A stretch of DNA of 64,000 nt from Hoeflea_A sp963921345 (GTDB taxonomy: Bacteria; Pseudomonadota; Alphaproteobacteria; Rhizobiales; Rhizobiaceae), in the NCBI GenBank assembly GCA_963921345.3, contig CAWUFE020000002.1, forward strand, positions 682,001-746,000, given 5' to 3'. Below the pieces are notes generated by a model that searched no databases, was not told where the DNA came from, and worked only from the letters and a program-made list of their open reading frames with translations. Position numbers and translations under genes: made by a program. Below are positions 26,367 to 35,808 of this stretch, one piece after another (within the stretch, counting starts at the first letter, position 1; each line of letters opens with the position of its first letter).

Positions 26367-29179
26367 ACGTCCTGCCGCTCGCCTTCGGCGCACCCGCGGT
26401 GCTGTTCGGCCTGCTCGCCTTGCCGATCATCTGGTGGTTGCTGCGGTTGACGCCGCCGCGGCCGCGAATGGAGCTGTTTCCGCCCTTGCGCATTCTCGCC
26501 CGGGTGCTGAAAAAGGAGGAGACCCCGTCGAAAAGCCCCTGGTGGCTGACCTTGCTGCGCCTGATGATCGCCGCGCTGGTGGTGCTGGCGCTCGCCCGGC
26601 CCGTGCTCAACCCGGACAACACCGAGATCAGCAGTGCCGGTCCGCTGGTCATCGTCATGGACAATGGCTGGTCGACGGCGCCCGACTGGGCGGACCGCGT
26701 TGGCGTTGCCGAGAGGCTGATTTCCAATGCCGAAGAAGCCGACCGGCCGGTCTCCATCCTGTTCACCGCAGAGCGACAGCACAATGCGGTCCCGGATGCC
26801 GCCTCGACAGCCCGCGAGCGGCTGCAGGCCGCCGAACCGCGCCCGCTCAAGGCCGATCGGCAGGCTGCGATCATCTCTCTACTGACAGCTTACGAAAACA
26901 CCTCCATCGGCACCCTGGCGATCCTCTCGTCCGGCCTTTCGGGAACCGGCAGCGAGGAAGCCTGGCAGGCGTTGCTGGACAAGGGACCGGCCGACCTGCT
27001 GCTGTTCGAGCGCGACGATCGCAACGTCCTGGCGCTGACGGCCGCCGACAACGAAGCGCAAGGTTTTTTGCTCAGGGCGTCGCGCCTAGACACGTCGGGC
27101 TCGGAGCGCTACCCGGTCACCGCCAACGACAGCAAGGGTCGTCCGATCGCCAGCGGTGAACTGACCTTCGACAGCGGCTCGGGCGAAGGACAGGCGGTTC
27201 TCACCGCACCGTTCGAACTGCGCAACGATTTTGCCAGCATTGCGGTCGACGGTGTGGCCACCGCCGCCACCCGATACCTGCTCGACGACAGCTTCCGTCG
27301 CCGTCGCGTGGCGCTCATCTCGGCCGAACCACTCGACCTGTCGCAGCCGCTGCTGTCGCCGCTTTATTACCTGACCCGGGCGCTCGAGCCCTTCGCCGAC
27401 CTGATCCTTCCCGAACAGCCGGAACTGTCGGATGCCCTCTCGGAAGTGCTGGAGCAGCGCCCGGCGGTGCTGGTCATGGCCGATATCGGCACGCTGCCGA
27501 CGGACGCGGCCGACATGCTCGACGACTGGATCGACGGCGGCGGACTGCTGCTGCGCTTTGCCGGCCCGAGGCTGGCCGGCGGCAATGCCGACGATCCCTT
27601 CGTGCCGGTCGAACTGAGGCGCGGCGAACGGGCGCTCGGAGGAGCCCTGTCGTGGAGCGAACCGCAGCCGCTGGGCGAGTTTTCGCCGGCCGGCCCGTTT
27701 GCCGGCATGCCGCGCCCCGACGACATCACCGTCAGCCGCCAGGTGCTGGCCGAACCGTCGACCGATCTTGCTGCGCACACCTGGGCGAGTCTTGCCGACG
27801 GCACGCCGCTTGTGACCAGCCGGGAATTCGGCCGCGGGCGCATCGTGCTGTTTCATGTGACCGCCGAGGCAACCTGGTCGACCCTGCCGATATCCGGCCA
27901 TTTCGTCGAGATGCTGCGTCGGTCGATCCTGCTGTCCAAAGCGGCCGGTTCCGATACGGACGAAAACGGCGAAGCAACGCTGCCGCCCTATCGCCTGCTC
28001 GATGCCGATGGTGCGCTCAACGCGCCGTCCGGCGCGGCACGGCCGCTGGAAATCAGGGCCGGCACCAGGCCGATTGCAGGATTCGAAAATCCGCCCGGCC
28101 TCTACGGAACCGAAAGCGGCTTCCTGGCTCTCAATCTGATGCAGCCCGAGGACAGCCTGCTGGCGCTGCAGCTCCCCGATCACGGCGGAACTGTGGTGCG
28201 GGCGGGCTATGCCGGCGACGCCAGCGTCGATCTTCGTCCATACCTGCTGACGTCGGCCGTGCTGCTGCTGATCGCCGATTCGCTGATCGTCCTGTTCATG
28301 GCCGGCGCCCTGTCGCGCATGGTACCGCGCCGTACCGGCGCGGCGGCGGCGACAGTGGCCCTGTCGATCGCGGCCGGCCTTGTCCTGGCAACCGTGGACA
28401 GGGCGGCTGCCGACGATACGCAGCCGGGCGATATCGACATCCTCCAGTCGCTCGACCGCACCCATCTCGCCTATGTTGTGACCGGCGACCGGCGGACCGA
28501 CGAGGCGAGTCTGCAGGGTATGCGCGGCCTCACCCGATTCCTAACTTTCCGCACGTCGCTGGAGCCCGGGGAACCGGTCGGCATCAACCTCGAAACCGAT
28601 CCGCTGGCGCTTTATTCGATGCTCTACTGGCCGATATCGGTCGATGCCAAACCGCCCACGCCGGCAGCGATCAGCCGCGTCGACGCTTTCATGAAGAACG
28701 GCGGCACGGTGCTGTTCGATACGCGCGACGCACTGGCGGGACTCAGCGATTCCGGCATCATCACCCCGGAAACGGCGCGCTTGCGCGCCATTCTCGCCGA
28801 CCTCGATATTCCGGCGCTGGAACCAGTGCCGCGCGACCACGTCCTGACCAAGGCATTCTACATTCTCGATGATTTCCCCGGCCGCTACCGTGGCAGCCCG
28901 CTGTGGGTGGAAGCGGCGCTCGAAAAGGAAAATCCCGACAACCGCCCGGCGCGTGGCGGCGACGGTGTGTCGTCGATCATCATTACCGGCAATGATCTCG
29001 CCGGCGCCTGGGCCATCGACGAAAACAACATTCCGGTCTATCCGACCGTGCCGCCCGATCCGGTGCAGCGCGAACATGCGTTCCGCGCCGGCGTCAACAT
29101 CATGATGTACATGCTGACCGGCAACTACAAGGCCGACCAGGTCCACGTGCCGGCACTTCTGGAGCGGCTTGGCCAATGA
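26363..29179 (+). CDS. BatA-like N-terminal domain and DUF4159 membrane protein
   Basis: The 938-residue protein starts with the BatA N-terminal module (FGLLALPIIWWLLRLTPP and KSPWWLTLLRLMIAALVVLALARPVL), two membrane helices around a short loop. A large extracytoplasmic region follows, then two hydrophobic segments near residues 629-650 and 660-680, and a C-terminal DUF4159 domain from about residue 694 (HLAYVVTGDRRTDEASLQGM ... FDTRDA). DUF4159 resembles the glutamine-amidotransferase fold but without clear catalytic residues. It is coupled at both ends by four-base overlaps to DUF58 and the next gene, and likely forms an inner-membrane complex with the MoxR system. Confidence 0.85.
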   Translation: MNVLPLAFGAPAVLFGLLALPIIWWLLRLTPPRPRMELFPPLRILARVLKKEETPSKSPWWLTLLRLMIAALVVLALARPVLNPDNTEISSAGPLVIVMDNGWSTAPDWADRVGVAERLISNAEEADRPVSILFTAERQHNAVPDAASTARERLQAAEPRPLKADRQAAIISLLTAYENTSIGTLAILSSGLSGTGSEEAWQALLDKGPADLLLFERDDRNVLALTAADNEAQGFLLRASRLDTSGSERYPVTANDSKGRPIASGELTFDSGSGEGQAVLTAPFELRNDFASIAVDGVATAATRYLLDDSFRRRRVALISAEPLDLSQPLLSPLYYLTRALEPFADLILPEQPELSDALSEVLEQRPAVLVMADIGTLPTDAADMLDDWIDGGGLLLRFAGPRLAGGNADDPFVPVELRRGERALGGALSWSEPQPLGEFSPAGPFAGMPRPDDITVSRQVLAEPSTDLAAHTWASLADGTPLVTSREFGRGRIVLFHVTAEATWSTLPISGHFVEMLRRSILLSKAAGSDTDENGEATLPPYRLLDADGALNAPSGAARPLEIRAGTRPIAGFENPPGLYGTESGFLALNLMQPEDSLLALQLPDHGGTVVRAGYAGDASVDLRPYLLTSAVLLLIADSLIVLFMAGALSRMVPRRTGAAAATVALSIAAGLVLATVDRAAADDTQPGDIDILQSLDRTHLAYVVTGDRRTDEASLQGMRGLTRFLTFRTSLEPGEPVGINLETDPLALYSMLYWPISVDAKPPTPAAISRVDAFMKNGGTVLFDTRDALAGLSDSGIITPETARLRAILADLDIPALEPVPRDHVLTKAFYILDDFPGRYRGSPLWVEAALEKENPDNRPARGGDGVSSIIITGNDLAGAWAIDENNIPVYPTVPPDPVQREHAFRAGVNIMMYMLTGNYKADQVHVPALLERLGQ

Positions 29180-31239
29180 TCGAATTCGCACCGCTCATAC
29201 CCCTGCCCTACATCGCCCTGCTGGCCGCGATCGGCGCGGCGCTCTCCGCCTTCAGCCTGTGGCGCAAGGTGCGTGGCGCGCTGATACGCGCCTGTGCGCT
29301 GATCGCCTTCTGTCTGGCGCTGGTCAATCCGGTCTTCATGAACGAGGAGCGGGTCCCGCTCGACAGCGTCGTCGCCGTCGTCGTCGACCGCAGCCAGAGC
29401 CAGGCAACGCCCGATCGCCGGGCGATGACGGACGCCGCCCTGGCAGGCTTGACCCAGCGGCTCGACCGTTACCCGCGCCTCGATGTGCGGGTGATCGAAA
29501 CCGAAGACGGCAAATATTCGGATTCGCCCTCGACGCGCCTGTTCGAGGCCCTGTCGGCCACCCTGCAGGACGTGCCGACCGCCCGCATCGCCGGCACCGT
29601 CATGATCACCGACGGCCAGATCCACGACATTCCGGCGTCCGCCGCCGAACTCGGCTTCGCGGCGCCCGTGCACGGTTTGATCACCGGTGCCGACGACGAG
29701 GTCGACCGGCGCATCGAACTCGTCAACGCGCCGCGTTTCGGCATTGTCGGTGAAACCCAGGAACTCACCTACCGGGTGGTCGACGACGGCGCCGGCCAGG
29801 GCGGCAACGTCGAAGTCACGGTGCGCTTGAACGGGGAGCCCTACAGCCGCGAGCTGGCGCCGCTAGGCGAGATCATGCCGCTGTTCATCGAGGTCGAGCG
29901 GGCGGGCGACAACATCGTCGAGCTGGAGGTCGAGGAGGTTCCGAACGAGATCACCACGGCCAACAACCGTGCCGTGGCGGTGCTCGAGGGCATCCGCGAG
30001 AACCTTCGCGTGCTGCTGGTCTCCGGCGAGCCGCATAGCGGCGAGCGCTCCTGGCGCAACCTGCTCAAATCCGACACCTCAGTCGACCTGGTGCATTTCA
30101 CCATCCTGCGGCCGCCCGAAAAGCAGGACGGAACGCCGATCGACGAATTGTCGCTGATCGCCTTCCCGACCCGCGAACTGTTCGTCGAGAAGATCAACGA
30201 GTTCGACCTGATCGTCTTCGATCGCTACCAGCGCCGCGGCGTCCTGCCGGTTCTCTACTACGACTACATCACCCAGTATGTCGAAGGCGGCGGCGCACTG
30301 CTGATTGCCGCCGGGCCCGAACATGCCGGCCGCGATTCCATCGCCAACACGCCGCTTTCGCCGGTGCTGCCCGCGGTCCCGACGGGCGACATCGCCGAAA
30401 TCGGATTCTATCCGCGCCTTACCGACACCGGGCGCAAGCACCCCGTCACCCGCGACCTGCCCGGCAGCGGCGCGGAGCCGCCCGACTGGGGCCGCTGGTT
30501 CCGGGCGGTGAAAGTCGACGCGCCGGAGGACGAAACGATCCTGCAGGGCCCCGACGGCACCCCGCTGCTGATCCTGACGCGCACCGGCGAAGGCCGGGTC
30601 GCCATGCTGATGTCGGATCACGGCTGGCTCTGGGCGCGCGGCTTCGAGGGCGGAGGCCCGCATGTGGCGCTTTATCGGCGCATCGCCCACTGGCTGATGA
30701 AGGAGCCGGCGCTGGAGGAAGAAGCCCTGACCGCGACCTCGCGCGGCAACATGCTGACCGTGTCCCGCCAGACCATGAAGGACGCGGTACCGCCGGCGAC
30801 ACTAACGACGCCTTCGGGCGAGGAGGTCGTGCTCGATTTGTCGCAGACCGAGGACGGCCTTTTCGAAGCCGAGATTCCGGTGGACGAGAACGGCCTTTTC
30901 GAGATCAGCAGCGGCGAGATGCGCACGCTGGTACATGTCGGCGCGGTCAACGCGCCCGAATTCACTGCTACCGTTTCGACGACGGAAACGCTGGCGCCGC
31001 TGGCGGCCGAAACCGGCGGTTTGGTGCGCCGGCTAGCGCAAAGTGGAACCGACATCGACCTGCCGTCCATCCTGCCGGTGCGCGGTCAGCCGCGCGGCGG
31101 CAGCGACCGGCTGATGCTCAGCATCACCGACGAAACGGAACTGAAAGGCGTCAACCGCATCCAGCTGTTCGGCGGTTTCTTCGGCCTGGCCCTGCTGTTC
31201 TTCGCGCTCGGCTCCATGTGGTACCGGGAAGGGCGCTGA
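29176..31239 (+). CDS. Large membrane protein of the MoxR operon, GATase1/VWA-like
   Basis: The 687-residue product has two N-terminal hydrophobic segments (about 8-27 and 36-54), a region that recalls a VWA fold (VVAVVVDRSQSQA, where D-R-S-Q-S replaces the D-x-S-x-S site), then a class I glutamine amidotransferase-like domain (ENLRVLLVSGEPHSGERSW ... FDLIVFDRYQRRG ... YVEGGGALLIAAGPE) and a last membrane segment near 663-680. It ends the operon. Family members are annotated as hypothetical membrane proteins; the amidotransferase fold here probably has a binding rather than catalytic role. Confidence 0.8.
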   Translation: MIEFAPLIPLPYIALLAAIGAALSAFSLWRKVRGALIRACALIAFCLALVNPVFMNEERVPLDSVVAVVVDRSQSQATPDRRAMTDAALAGLTQRLDRYPRLDVRVIETEDGKYSDSPSTRLFEALSATLQDVPTARIAGTVMITDGQIHDIPASAAELGFAAPVHGLITGADDEVDRRIELVNAPRFGIVGETQELTYRVVDDGAGQGGNVEVTVRLNGEPYSRELAPLGEIMPLFIEVERAGDNIVELEVEEVPNEITTANNRAVAVLEGIRENLRVLLVSGEPHSGERSWRNLLKSDTSVDLVHFTILRPPEKQDGTPIDELSLIAFPTRELFVEKINEFDLIVFDRYQRRGVLPVLYYDYITQYVEGGGALLIAAGPEHAGRDSIANTPLSPVLPAVPTGDIAEIGFYPRLTDTGRKHPVTRDLPGSGAEPPDWGRWFRAVKVDAPEDETILQGPDGTPLLILTRTGEGRVAMLMSDHGWLWARGFEGGGPHVALYRRIAHWLMKEPALEEEALTATSRGNMLTVSRQTMKDAVPPATLTTPSGEEVVLDLSQTEDGLFEAEIPVDENGLFEISSGEMRTLVHVGAVNAPEFTATVSTTETLAPLAAETGGLVRRLAQSGTDIDLPSILPVRGQPRGGSDRLMLSITDETELKGVNRIQLFGGFFGLALLFFALGSMWYREGR

Positions 31240-31393
31240 TGCGGTCGTGAGCACCGCTCAGGGCAAGGGACGGTGCGATGCTGCAGCACAAACTGACGGG
31301 CAACAGCGCCAGCGGTGTCCGCGCAGAGCGACGGCGCGACAGATGTGCCGCGACCGCCGATGCGTGGTTATGTTTGTTCCAGCCCGATCCGCG

Positions 31394-31915
31394 TCAGCCG
31401 CGGTCGAGCTGCCTCTGAATGCGCTCCACCCGGTTGGTGACAAAATCGCCGCTCTTCAGCTTGCTGATTTCGTTGCTGCGCCGCGGCGGATCGGTCTGGA
31501 AGCGATACCAGTCGCCATCCGGCAGCTTGCGCTGGTAGATGGTGTTGCCGTCCTTGCGGTGGGCGAAGCAGGTCGTGGCCGGAGCCGCACCGTCGCGCGA
31601 CGTCCAGGTTGCCTTCATGCACATATTGCCGCTGCTGGTGGCAAACCATCGGCCTTCGCCGTAGGACGCATTGCGGCCGTAGCCCGACCAGGCTTCAAAG
31701 GCACGTTTTTTTGCCGGGAAATACCCGGCCCCGTTACCCCAGTTCCAGGTCTTGTTGGCGTAGATCGAATAGACCTCCTGGAAACTCATGGGTTCGGCCG
31801 CGCGTGCCGCCTTGTTGATCGACGTCGAGGCCGAGGCTGGAGCAGCAGCCAGCATCGCAGTCGACATTCCTGCAACCGCCACCGCGGCAAGGCAATTTCT
31901 GACAGTCTGTTTCAT
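31394..31915 (-). CDS. Exported DUF995-like protein
   Basis: The 173-residue protein has a signal peptide (residues 1-29, ending ASAS) and a mature domain with the pattern YANKTWNWGNGAGYF, AWSGYG, GRWFATSSGNMCM and TTCFAHRKDGNTIYQR, which I recognise as the DUF995 layout found in rhizobial exported proteins, often near polysaccharide genes. Two cysteines (NMCM and TTCF) could pair. It is the last gene of the minus-strand group that includes the GT2 synthase and GH26-like hydrolase, 37 bases downstream of the latter. Confidence 0.7.
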   Translation of the reverse strand: MKQTVRNCLAAVAVAGMSTAMLAAAPASASTSINKAARAAEPMSFQEVYSIYANKTWNWGNGAGYFPAKKRAFEAWSGYGRNASYGEGRWFATSSGNMCMKATWTSRDGAAPATTCFAHRKDGNTIYQRKLPDGDWYRFQTDPPRRSNEISKLKSGDFVTNRVERIQRQLDRG

Positions 31916-31952
31916 TGTCGCATCTCGCTTTCAATTGGGGTTGCGGAAACCC

Positions 31953-32903
31953 TCAGGTGTCCGCCGTCAGGATCTGCTCGGTGAAGCGCCAGTCCGGATA
32001 GCCGTAATGCTCGGGCCACGGCCACACTTCCTTGTCATTGAAGTAGATCACGCCGACCAGCTCCGGGAACTGCTCGAAGACATGGGTCGCGTCGTCGGCC
32101 CACTTGGCGACATAGTCCCGGTCGCCGACATAGCCGAGTTCGGCCACGTAGATCGGCTTGTCGTACTTCAGCAGCAGTTCGTAACCCGGGCGCAGCAGTT
32201 CCTCGAAGCTGCGATCGCGGCCGTACTTGTCTTGGTCGTACTGCTGCAATCCGAAGATCGACAGGCCGACTGTGTCGACATAATCGTCACCGGGATAGTA
32301 GTCCTGCAGATTGGCATCGCCTTTCGGAGACCACATGAACTTGGTGTCCGGTGCCGACATGCGGCAGCGATCAACCACGTGCTGATAGGCCGCGATGTAG
32401 TGGTCCGGACGCCAGTTGGCCCAGGTGAACCGCCCGAACTTGTTCTCCATCTCGTGCCCCCAGCGAATGGTCACCGGGCTCTTCATGGCATCGACGATGG
32501 TGCAAATGGCGTCGATATTGGGATCGTATGTGCCGTTCATGATGCCGTAGCGCAACTGGTTGCCTGTCAGTTTCCAGTCGTCGCCCCAGGTCCAGGGTTC
32601 GATGGTGATCAGCACCGACCGACCGCGTTCCTGGGCATACTGGTCGGCCAGAAAAAGGCTCTCCAGTTCCACATCTTCCCAGGGCAGGAAGAGGTGCTCG
32701 ATCGAAGCGTCCTGATCGGCACTCAACGTGCCCGGAGGATCGTAAGCTCCGAAAGCGATCTGTTGGGTGGGATCCGGTATGATCAGATCCTGTTGTGCCT
32801 GTGCCATCGCCGACGGCGCGAGTGCCACGACCGAGACCAGCTGGACAGCGGCGACCATGGACATGGCCGGACCCAGGCGTCCGATGCCTGATACTCTACT
32901 CAT
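31953..32903 (-). CDS. Exported glycoside hydrolase, GH26-like
   Basis: The 316-residue protein has a signal peptide (cut after SAMAQ) and a TIM-barrel hydrolase. RWGHEMEN carries the likely acid/base Glu and IYVAELGY the likely nucleophile Glu, as in GH26 mannanase/lichenase-type enzymes. I start at ATG 32903, which has AAAGGA just upstream; the ATG at 32930 has none. It lies 30 bases behind the GT2 synthase gene. Hydrolases of this kind next to a synthase usually trim or release the polymer being made, as in cellulose or mixed-linkage glucan loci. The substrate is not certain. Confidence 0.78.
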   Translation of the reverse strand: MSRVSGIGRLGPAMSMVAAVQLVSVVALAPSAMAQAQQDLIIPDPTQQIAFGAYDPPGTLSADQDASIEHLFLPWEDVELESLFLADQYAQERGRSVLITIEPWTWGDDWKLTGNQLRYGIMNGTYDPNIDAICTIVDAMKSPVTIRWGHEMENKFGRFTWANWRPDHYIAAYQHVVDRCRMSAPDTKFMWSPKGDANLQDYYPGDDYVDTVGLSIFGLQQYDQDKYGRDRSFEELLRPGYELLLKYDKPIYVAELGYVGDRDYVAKWADDATHVFEQFPELVGVIYFNDKEVWPWPEHYGYPDWRFTEQILTADT

Positions 32904-32933
32904 TGTTTTCGTCCTTTCTTTCCGCATCAATGA

Positions 32934-34829
32934 TCAGCTCTTCTCTGGAGCCATGTCCTGGTCTTCATGACCAAGAGTGGAGGCGACGGGCGCCAATTCT
33001 TCCTGCTGAACCCAACTCGGCCGGATGCGCAGCGTGCGCAGGCCGGCGCTGCCCTGCCCGGCACCGGCAACCGAATAGGTGGCTTTCGTAATCTTGAACG
33101 GCTCGGCGCCGATCTCGATGGCCTCAAGGCCTGCCGGTCCGCGCAACAACAGCGAATAGCCGGGTATGATGGCCAGAGCCGCAACCAGCGCCGCCTGCAG
33201 CGCGACGCGCGGCGAAAACAGCCGGCCGAGCAACCCGTTTTCGCGCGCATGCTGAACGACGATGACGGCGAGCAGCGTCGTGTAGATCAGGGCATTCAGG
33301 CCGGCGAAAATGTAGAAGCCGCTGGCCGCCCCGACATCGTCCAGGATAAGCACGGGCGTCGCCGAACCGAGCGCCAGCAAGACGTAAGGGGCCAGCACCC
33401 GCACCGGCAGCGGCGCTGCCTCGTCGCTGCCCTTCGGCGTCACCCGGAAATCGACGAACGATCCGGTGATCCAGTCGCGCACCGCGGCCAGACTTCCGGC
33501 CAGAGCCCAGGGCCAGCGCGCAAACAGGAAGAACACGCCTTCCCAGCTCAACACCTTGGCATTGTAAGGCCGGCACCACCCATCGCGCCGCCACCAGAAG
33601 GCCATGACGGTCAACACCAGGGACATCGGCACGAAGTGCAGCAGGAACTGAGGATAGGTGATGTTGACGAAGGGAATCCCCAGTGCCAGCGCCATGATCG
33701 GCAACAGGTACATGGCGGCCATGATCGAGGCGAACAGCGGATACCAGAGCTGTGCGAACAGGAACTGGAACTTCAGCTTCGGCGACAGTGCACCGACATA
33801 TCTCGGCATGTACTGCAGCAGGATGGTCACCAGGCTGCGCGACCACTGAAACTCCTGGGTCGCCAGATCGGCGAAGCTGTTCGGCCCATCGCCATGGGCG
33901 ATGGCATCCATCGCGTGCACGCCGCGCCAGCCGCCGGCATTCATCAGCAACGTCGTCGAATGATCTTCGGCCAATTCGGGCCCCAGCCCACCGACCTGTT
34001 TCAGCGCACTGGTGCGCACCGCATAATGCGAACCGATGCACAAAGGCGCCCATCCATTGGTATATCCGGCTTGCAGCGCCCCATGCAGCGTGCCCTCGGC
34101 ATAAAGCCGGCCGCGCGCCGACCAGCTGCGGTCGGCATTGCTGTCGCAGATGCTGGGCGCCGAAACATAGCCGACGGCCGGATCGGCGAACGGCGCCATG
34201 ACTTCTTCGAGATAGGTCGGGTCGGGAACATGGTCGGCGTCGAGCTGGCTGACGAAATCGTAGCCGTCATAGCCGTAATGATCGTAGAAGAAAGCCAGAT
34301 TGCCTTCCTTGCAGCGGGTGCGCCGCGGCCAGCTGGTGCGGTGATAGTCTTCCCTGCCCTTGCGGGTCGAGATTTTCACGCCGTGGGCGTCGCACCAGGC
34401 CCGCGTTTCCGCAGTCGGGTCCTCGTCGGCAAGCCAGGTGTCGTGCGGCATCGTCTGCGCCAGCATCGCCTTCAGCGTTTTGGCGACGACGGAAAACGGT
34501 TCCGAGGGCGCTTTGGTCACGACCATCGCCACCCGGCTGCCCTCGGGCAGGCGGATGCGCTTGGATGGAACCCGGGCCGGAATGAAAATCGTTAGAAAAT
34601 AGAGCGGCGTCAGCGTGATCCAGCCGAGGATCACGGAGACGACGACGAAGCGCCCCGTGCCGATATTGTGCTCGGGCTGCAGCCACCACGTCCAGAAAAA
34701 CGCCACGGCGGCGATCCACAAGACGATGCCCAGTAGGTAGCGGACCTTCTGGCGCCGGTTGAGCATGGGCACCAGAAAGGGACCGTCGGCAGCGGAAACC
34801 CGCTTCATATCACGCAGCGCGGTCGTCAT
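32934..34829 (-). CDS. Processive membrane glycosyltransferase, GT2 / cellulose-synthase-like
   Basis: The 631-residue inner-membrane protein has two N-terminal helices, a cytoplasmic GT2 domain and about six further helices. The sugar-nucleotide and acid motifs are visible: QLDADH near residue 198, EDHSTT near 289 and QEFQWSRS near 330 in place of the Q-x-x-R-W motif of cellulose synthases. It ends with a soluble tail rather than a PilZ domain. It would polymerise and extrude a beta-glycan. Its 5' end overlaps galE by about 20 bases, and UXS precedes galE, suggesting a polymer built from, or decorated with, galactose- and xylose-type sugars. Confidence 0.83.
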   Translation of the reverse strand: MTTALRDMKRVSAADGPFLVPMLNRRQKVRYLLGIVLWIAAVAFFWTWWLQPEHNIGTGRFVVVSVILGWITLTPLYFLTIFIPARVPSKRIRLPEGSRVAMVVTKAPSEPFSVVAKTLKAMLAQTMPHDTWLADEDPTAETRAWCDAHGVKISTRKGREDYHRTSWPRRTRCKEGNLAFFYDHYGYDGYDFVSQLDADHVPDPTYLEEVMAPFADPAVGYVSAPSICDSNADRSWSARGRLYAEGTLHGALQAGYTNGWAPLCIGSHYAVRTSALKQVGGLGPELAEDHSTTLLMNAGGWRGVHAMDAIAHGDGPNSFADLATQEFQWSRSLVTILLQYMPRYVGALSPKLKFQFLFAQLWYPLFASIMAAMYLLPIMALALGIPFVNITYPQFLLHFVPMSLVLTVMAFWWRRDGWCRPYNAKVLSWEGVFFLFARWPWALAGSLAAVRDWITGSFVDFRVTPKGSDEAAPLPVRVLAPYVLLALGSATPVLILDDVGAASGFYIFAGLNALIYTTLLAVIVVQHARENGLLGRLFSPRVALQAALVAALAIIPGYSLLLRGPAGLEAIEIGAEPFKITKATYSVAGAGQGSAGLRTLRIRPSWVQQEELAPVASTLGHEDQDMAPEKS

Positions 34830-35808
34830 GGACGGTTTCCAATCCGAAGAACGGCGCAGCCGTCCTCACAATGGTGTCGATGTCGGAATAGCGCTCCTCG
34901 AAGCCCAGCAGCGACCGGGCCTTGCTCGCATCGGCCACCAGGGTCGGCGGATCGCCGGGACGACGAGGTTCGAATTCGACAGGTACCCGTGCGCCGGTCA
35001 CCTGCTCGATGCCCGTGAGGATCTGACGCACCGACAGACCGATGCCGGATCCCAGATTGACCGCGTCGCTGTCGCCGTTCTCGTTCAGGAAGCGGTGCGC
35101 AAGGACGTGCCCCCAGGCGAGATCCTGGACATGCACATAGTCGCGAACGCAGGTGCCGTCCGGCGTCGAATAGTCGGTGCCGAACACGGAGAGATGCGGC
35201 AGGCGCCCGGCGGCCGCCATCAGGGCTCTGGGAATGAGGTGGGTTTCCGGATCGTGCCACTCGCCCAGCTCACCCTCGGGATCGGCGCCACAGGCATTGA
35301 AGTAGCGCAGGATCACGTGGCGAGTACCGTAAGCGGCGGCATAGTCGTGCAGGATCTGCTCGATCATCAGCTTGGTGCGACCGTAGGGATTGATCGGAAC
35401 CTGCGGGCTGGCTTCTGTGATCGGCAGCGTTTGCGGAATGCCGTAGGTCGCGCAGGTGCTGGAAAAGATGAACTTGTCGACGCCGGCGCGGCGACAGGCA
35501 TCGAGCATCGACAGCGTGCCCTTGACGTTGTTGCTGTAGTACTTCGCCGGCTCGGCGACGGATTCGCCGACATAGGCCGATGCGGCGAAATGGATCACCG
35601 CATCAGGTCGAAAGCGCCAGCAGGTGTCCTCGATCAGATAGCCGTCGTGCAGGTCGCCCTCGACCAACGGCCCCCAGCGAACGGCGGAGCGGTTGCCGGT
35701 GCTCAGATTGTCGAAGGTCACCGGCAGGATGCCGTTGGCCGCCAGCAGCTTGCAGGTATGGCTGCCGATATAGCCGGCGCCTCCGGTGACGAGAACGGTC
35801 TTTTTCAT
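34810..35808 (-). CDS. galE: UDP-glucose 4-epimerase
   Basis: The 332-residue extended short-chain dehydrogenase has the NAD-binding GGAGYIGSH near the start, the Ser/Tyr/Lys catalytic set in SSTCATYG and YGRTK, and the substrate-binding NLGSG segment. It interconverts UDP-glucose and UDP-galactose (some homologues also act on the GlcNAc forms). It overlaps the upstream UXS gene by four bases and the downstream GT2 gene by about 20, so the three are one translationally coupled unit that supplies nucleotide sugars to the synthase. Confidence 0.9.
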   Translation of the reverse strand: MKKTVLVTGGAGYIGSHTCKLLAANGILPVTFDNLSTGNRSAVRWGPLVEGDLHDGYLIEDTCWRFRPDAVIHFAASAYVGESVAEPAKYYSNNVKGTLSMLDACRRAGVDKFIFSSTCATYGIPQTLPITEASPQVPINPYGRTKLMIEQILHDYAAAYGTRHVILRYFNACGADPEGELGEWHDPETHLIPRALMAAAGRLPHLSVFGTDYSTPDGTCVRDYVHVQDLAWGHVLAHRFLNENGDSDAVNLGSGIGLSVRQILTGIEQVTGARVPVEFEPRRPGDPPTLVADASKARSLLGFEERYSDIDTIVRTAAPFFGLETVHDDRAA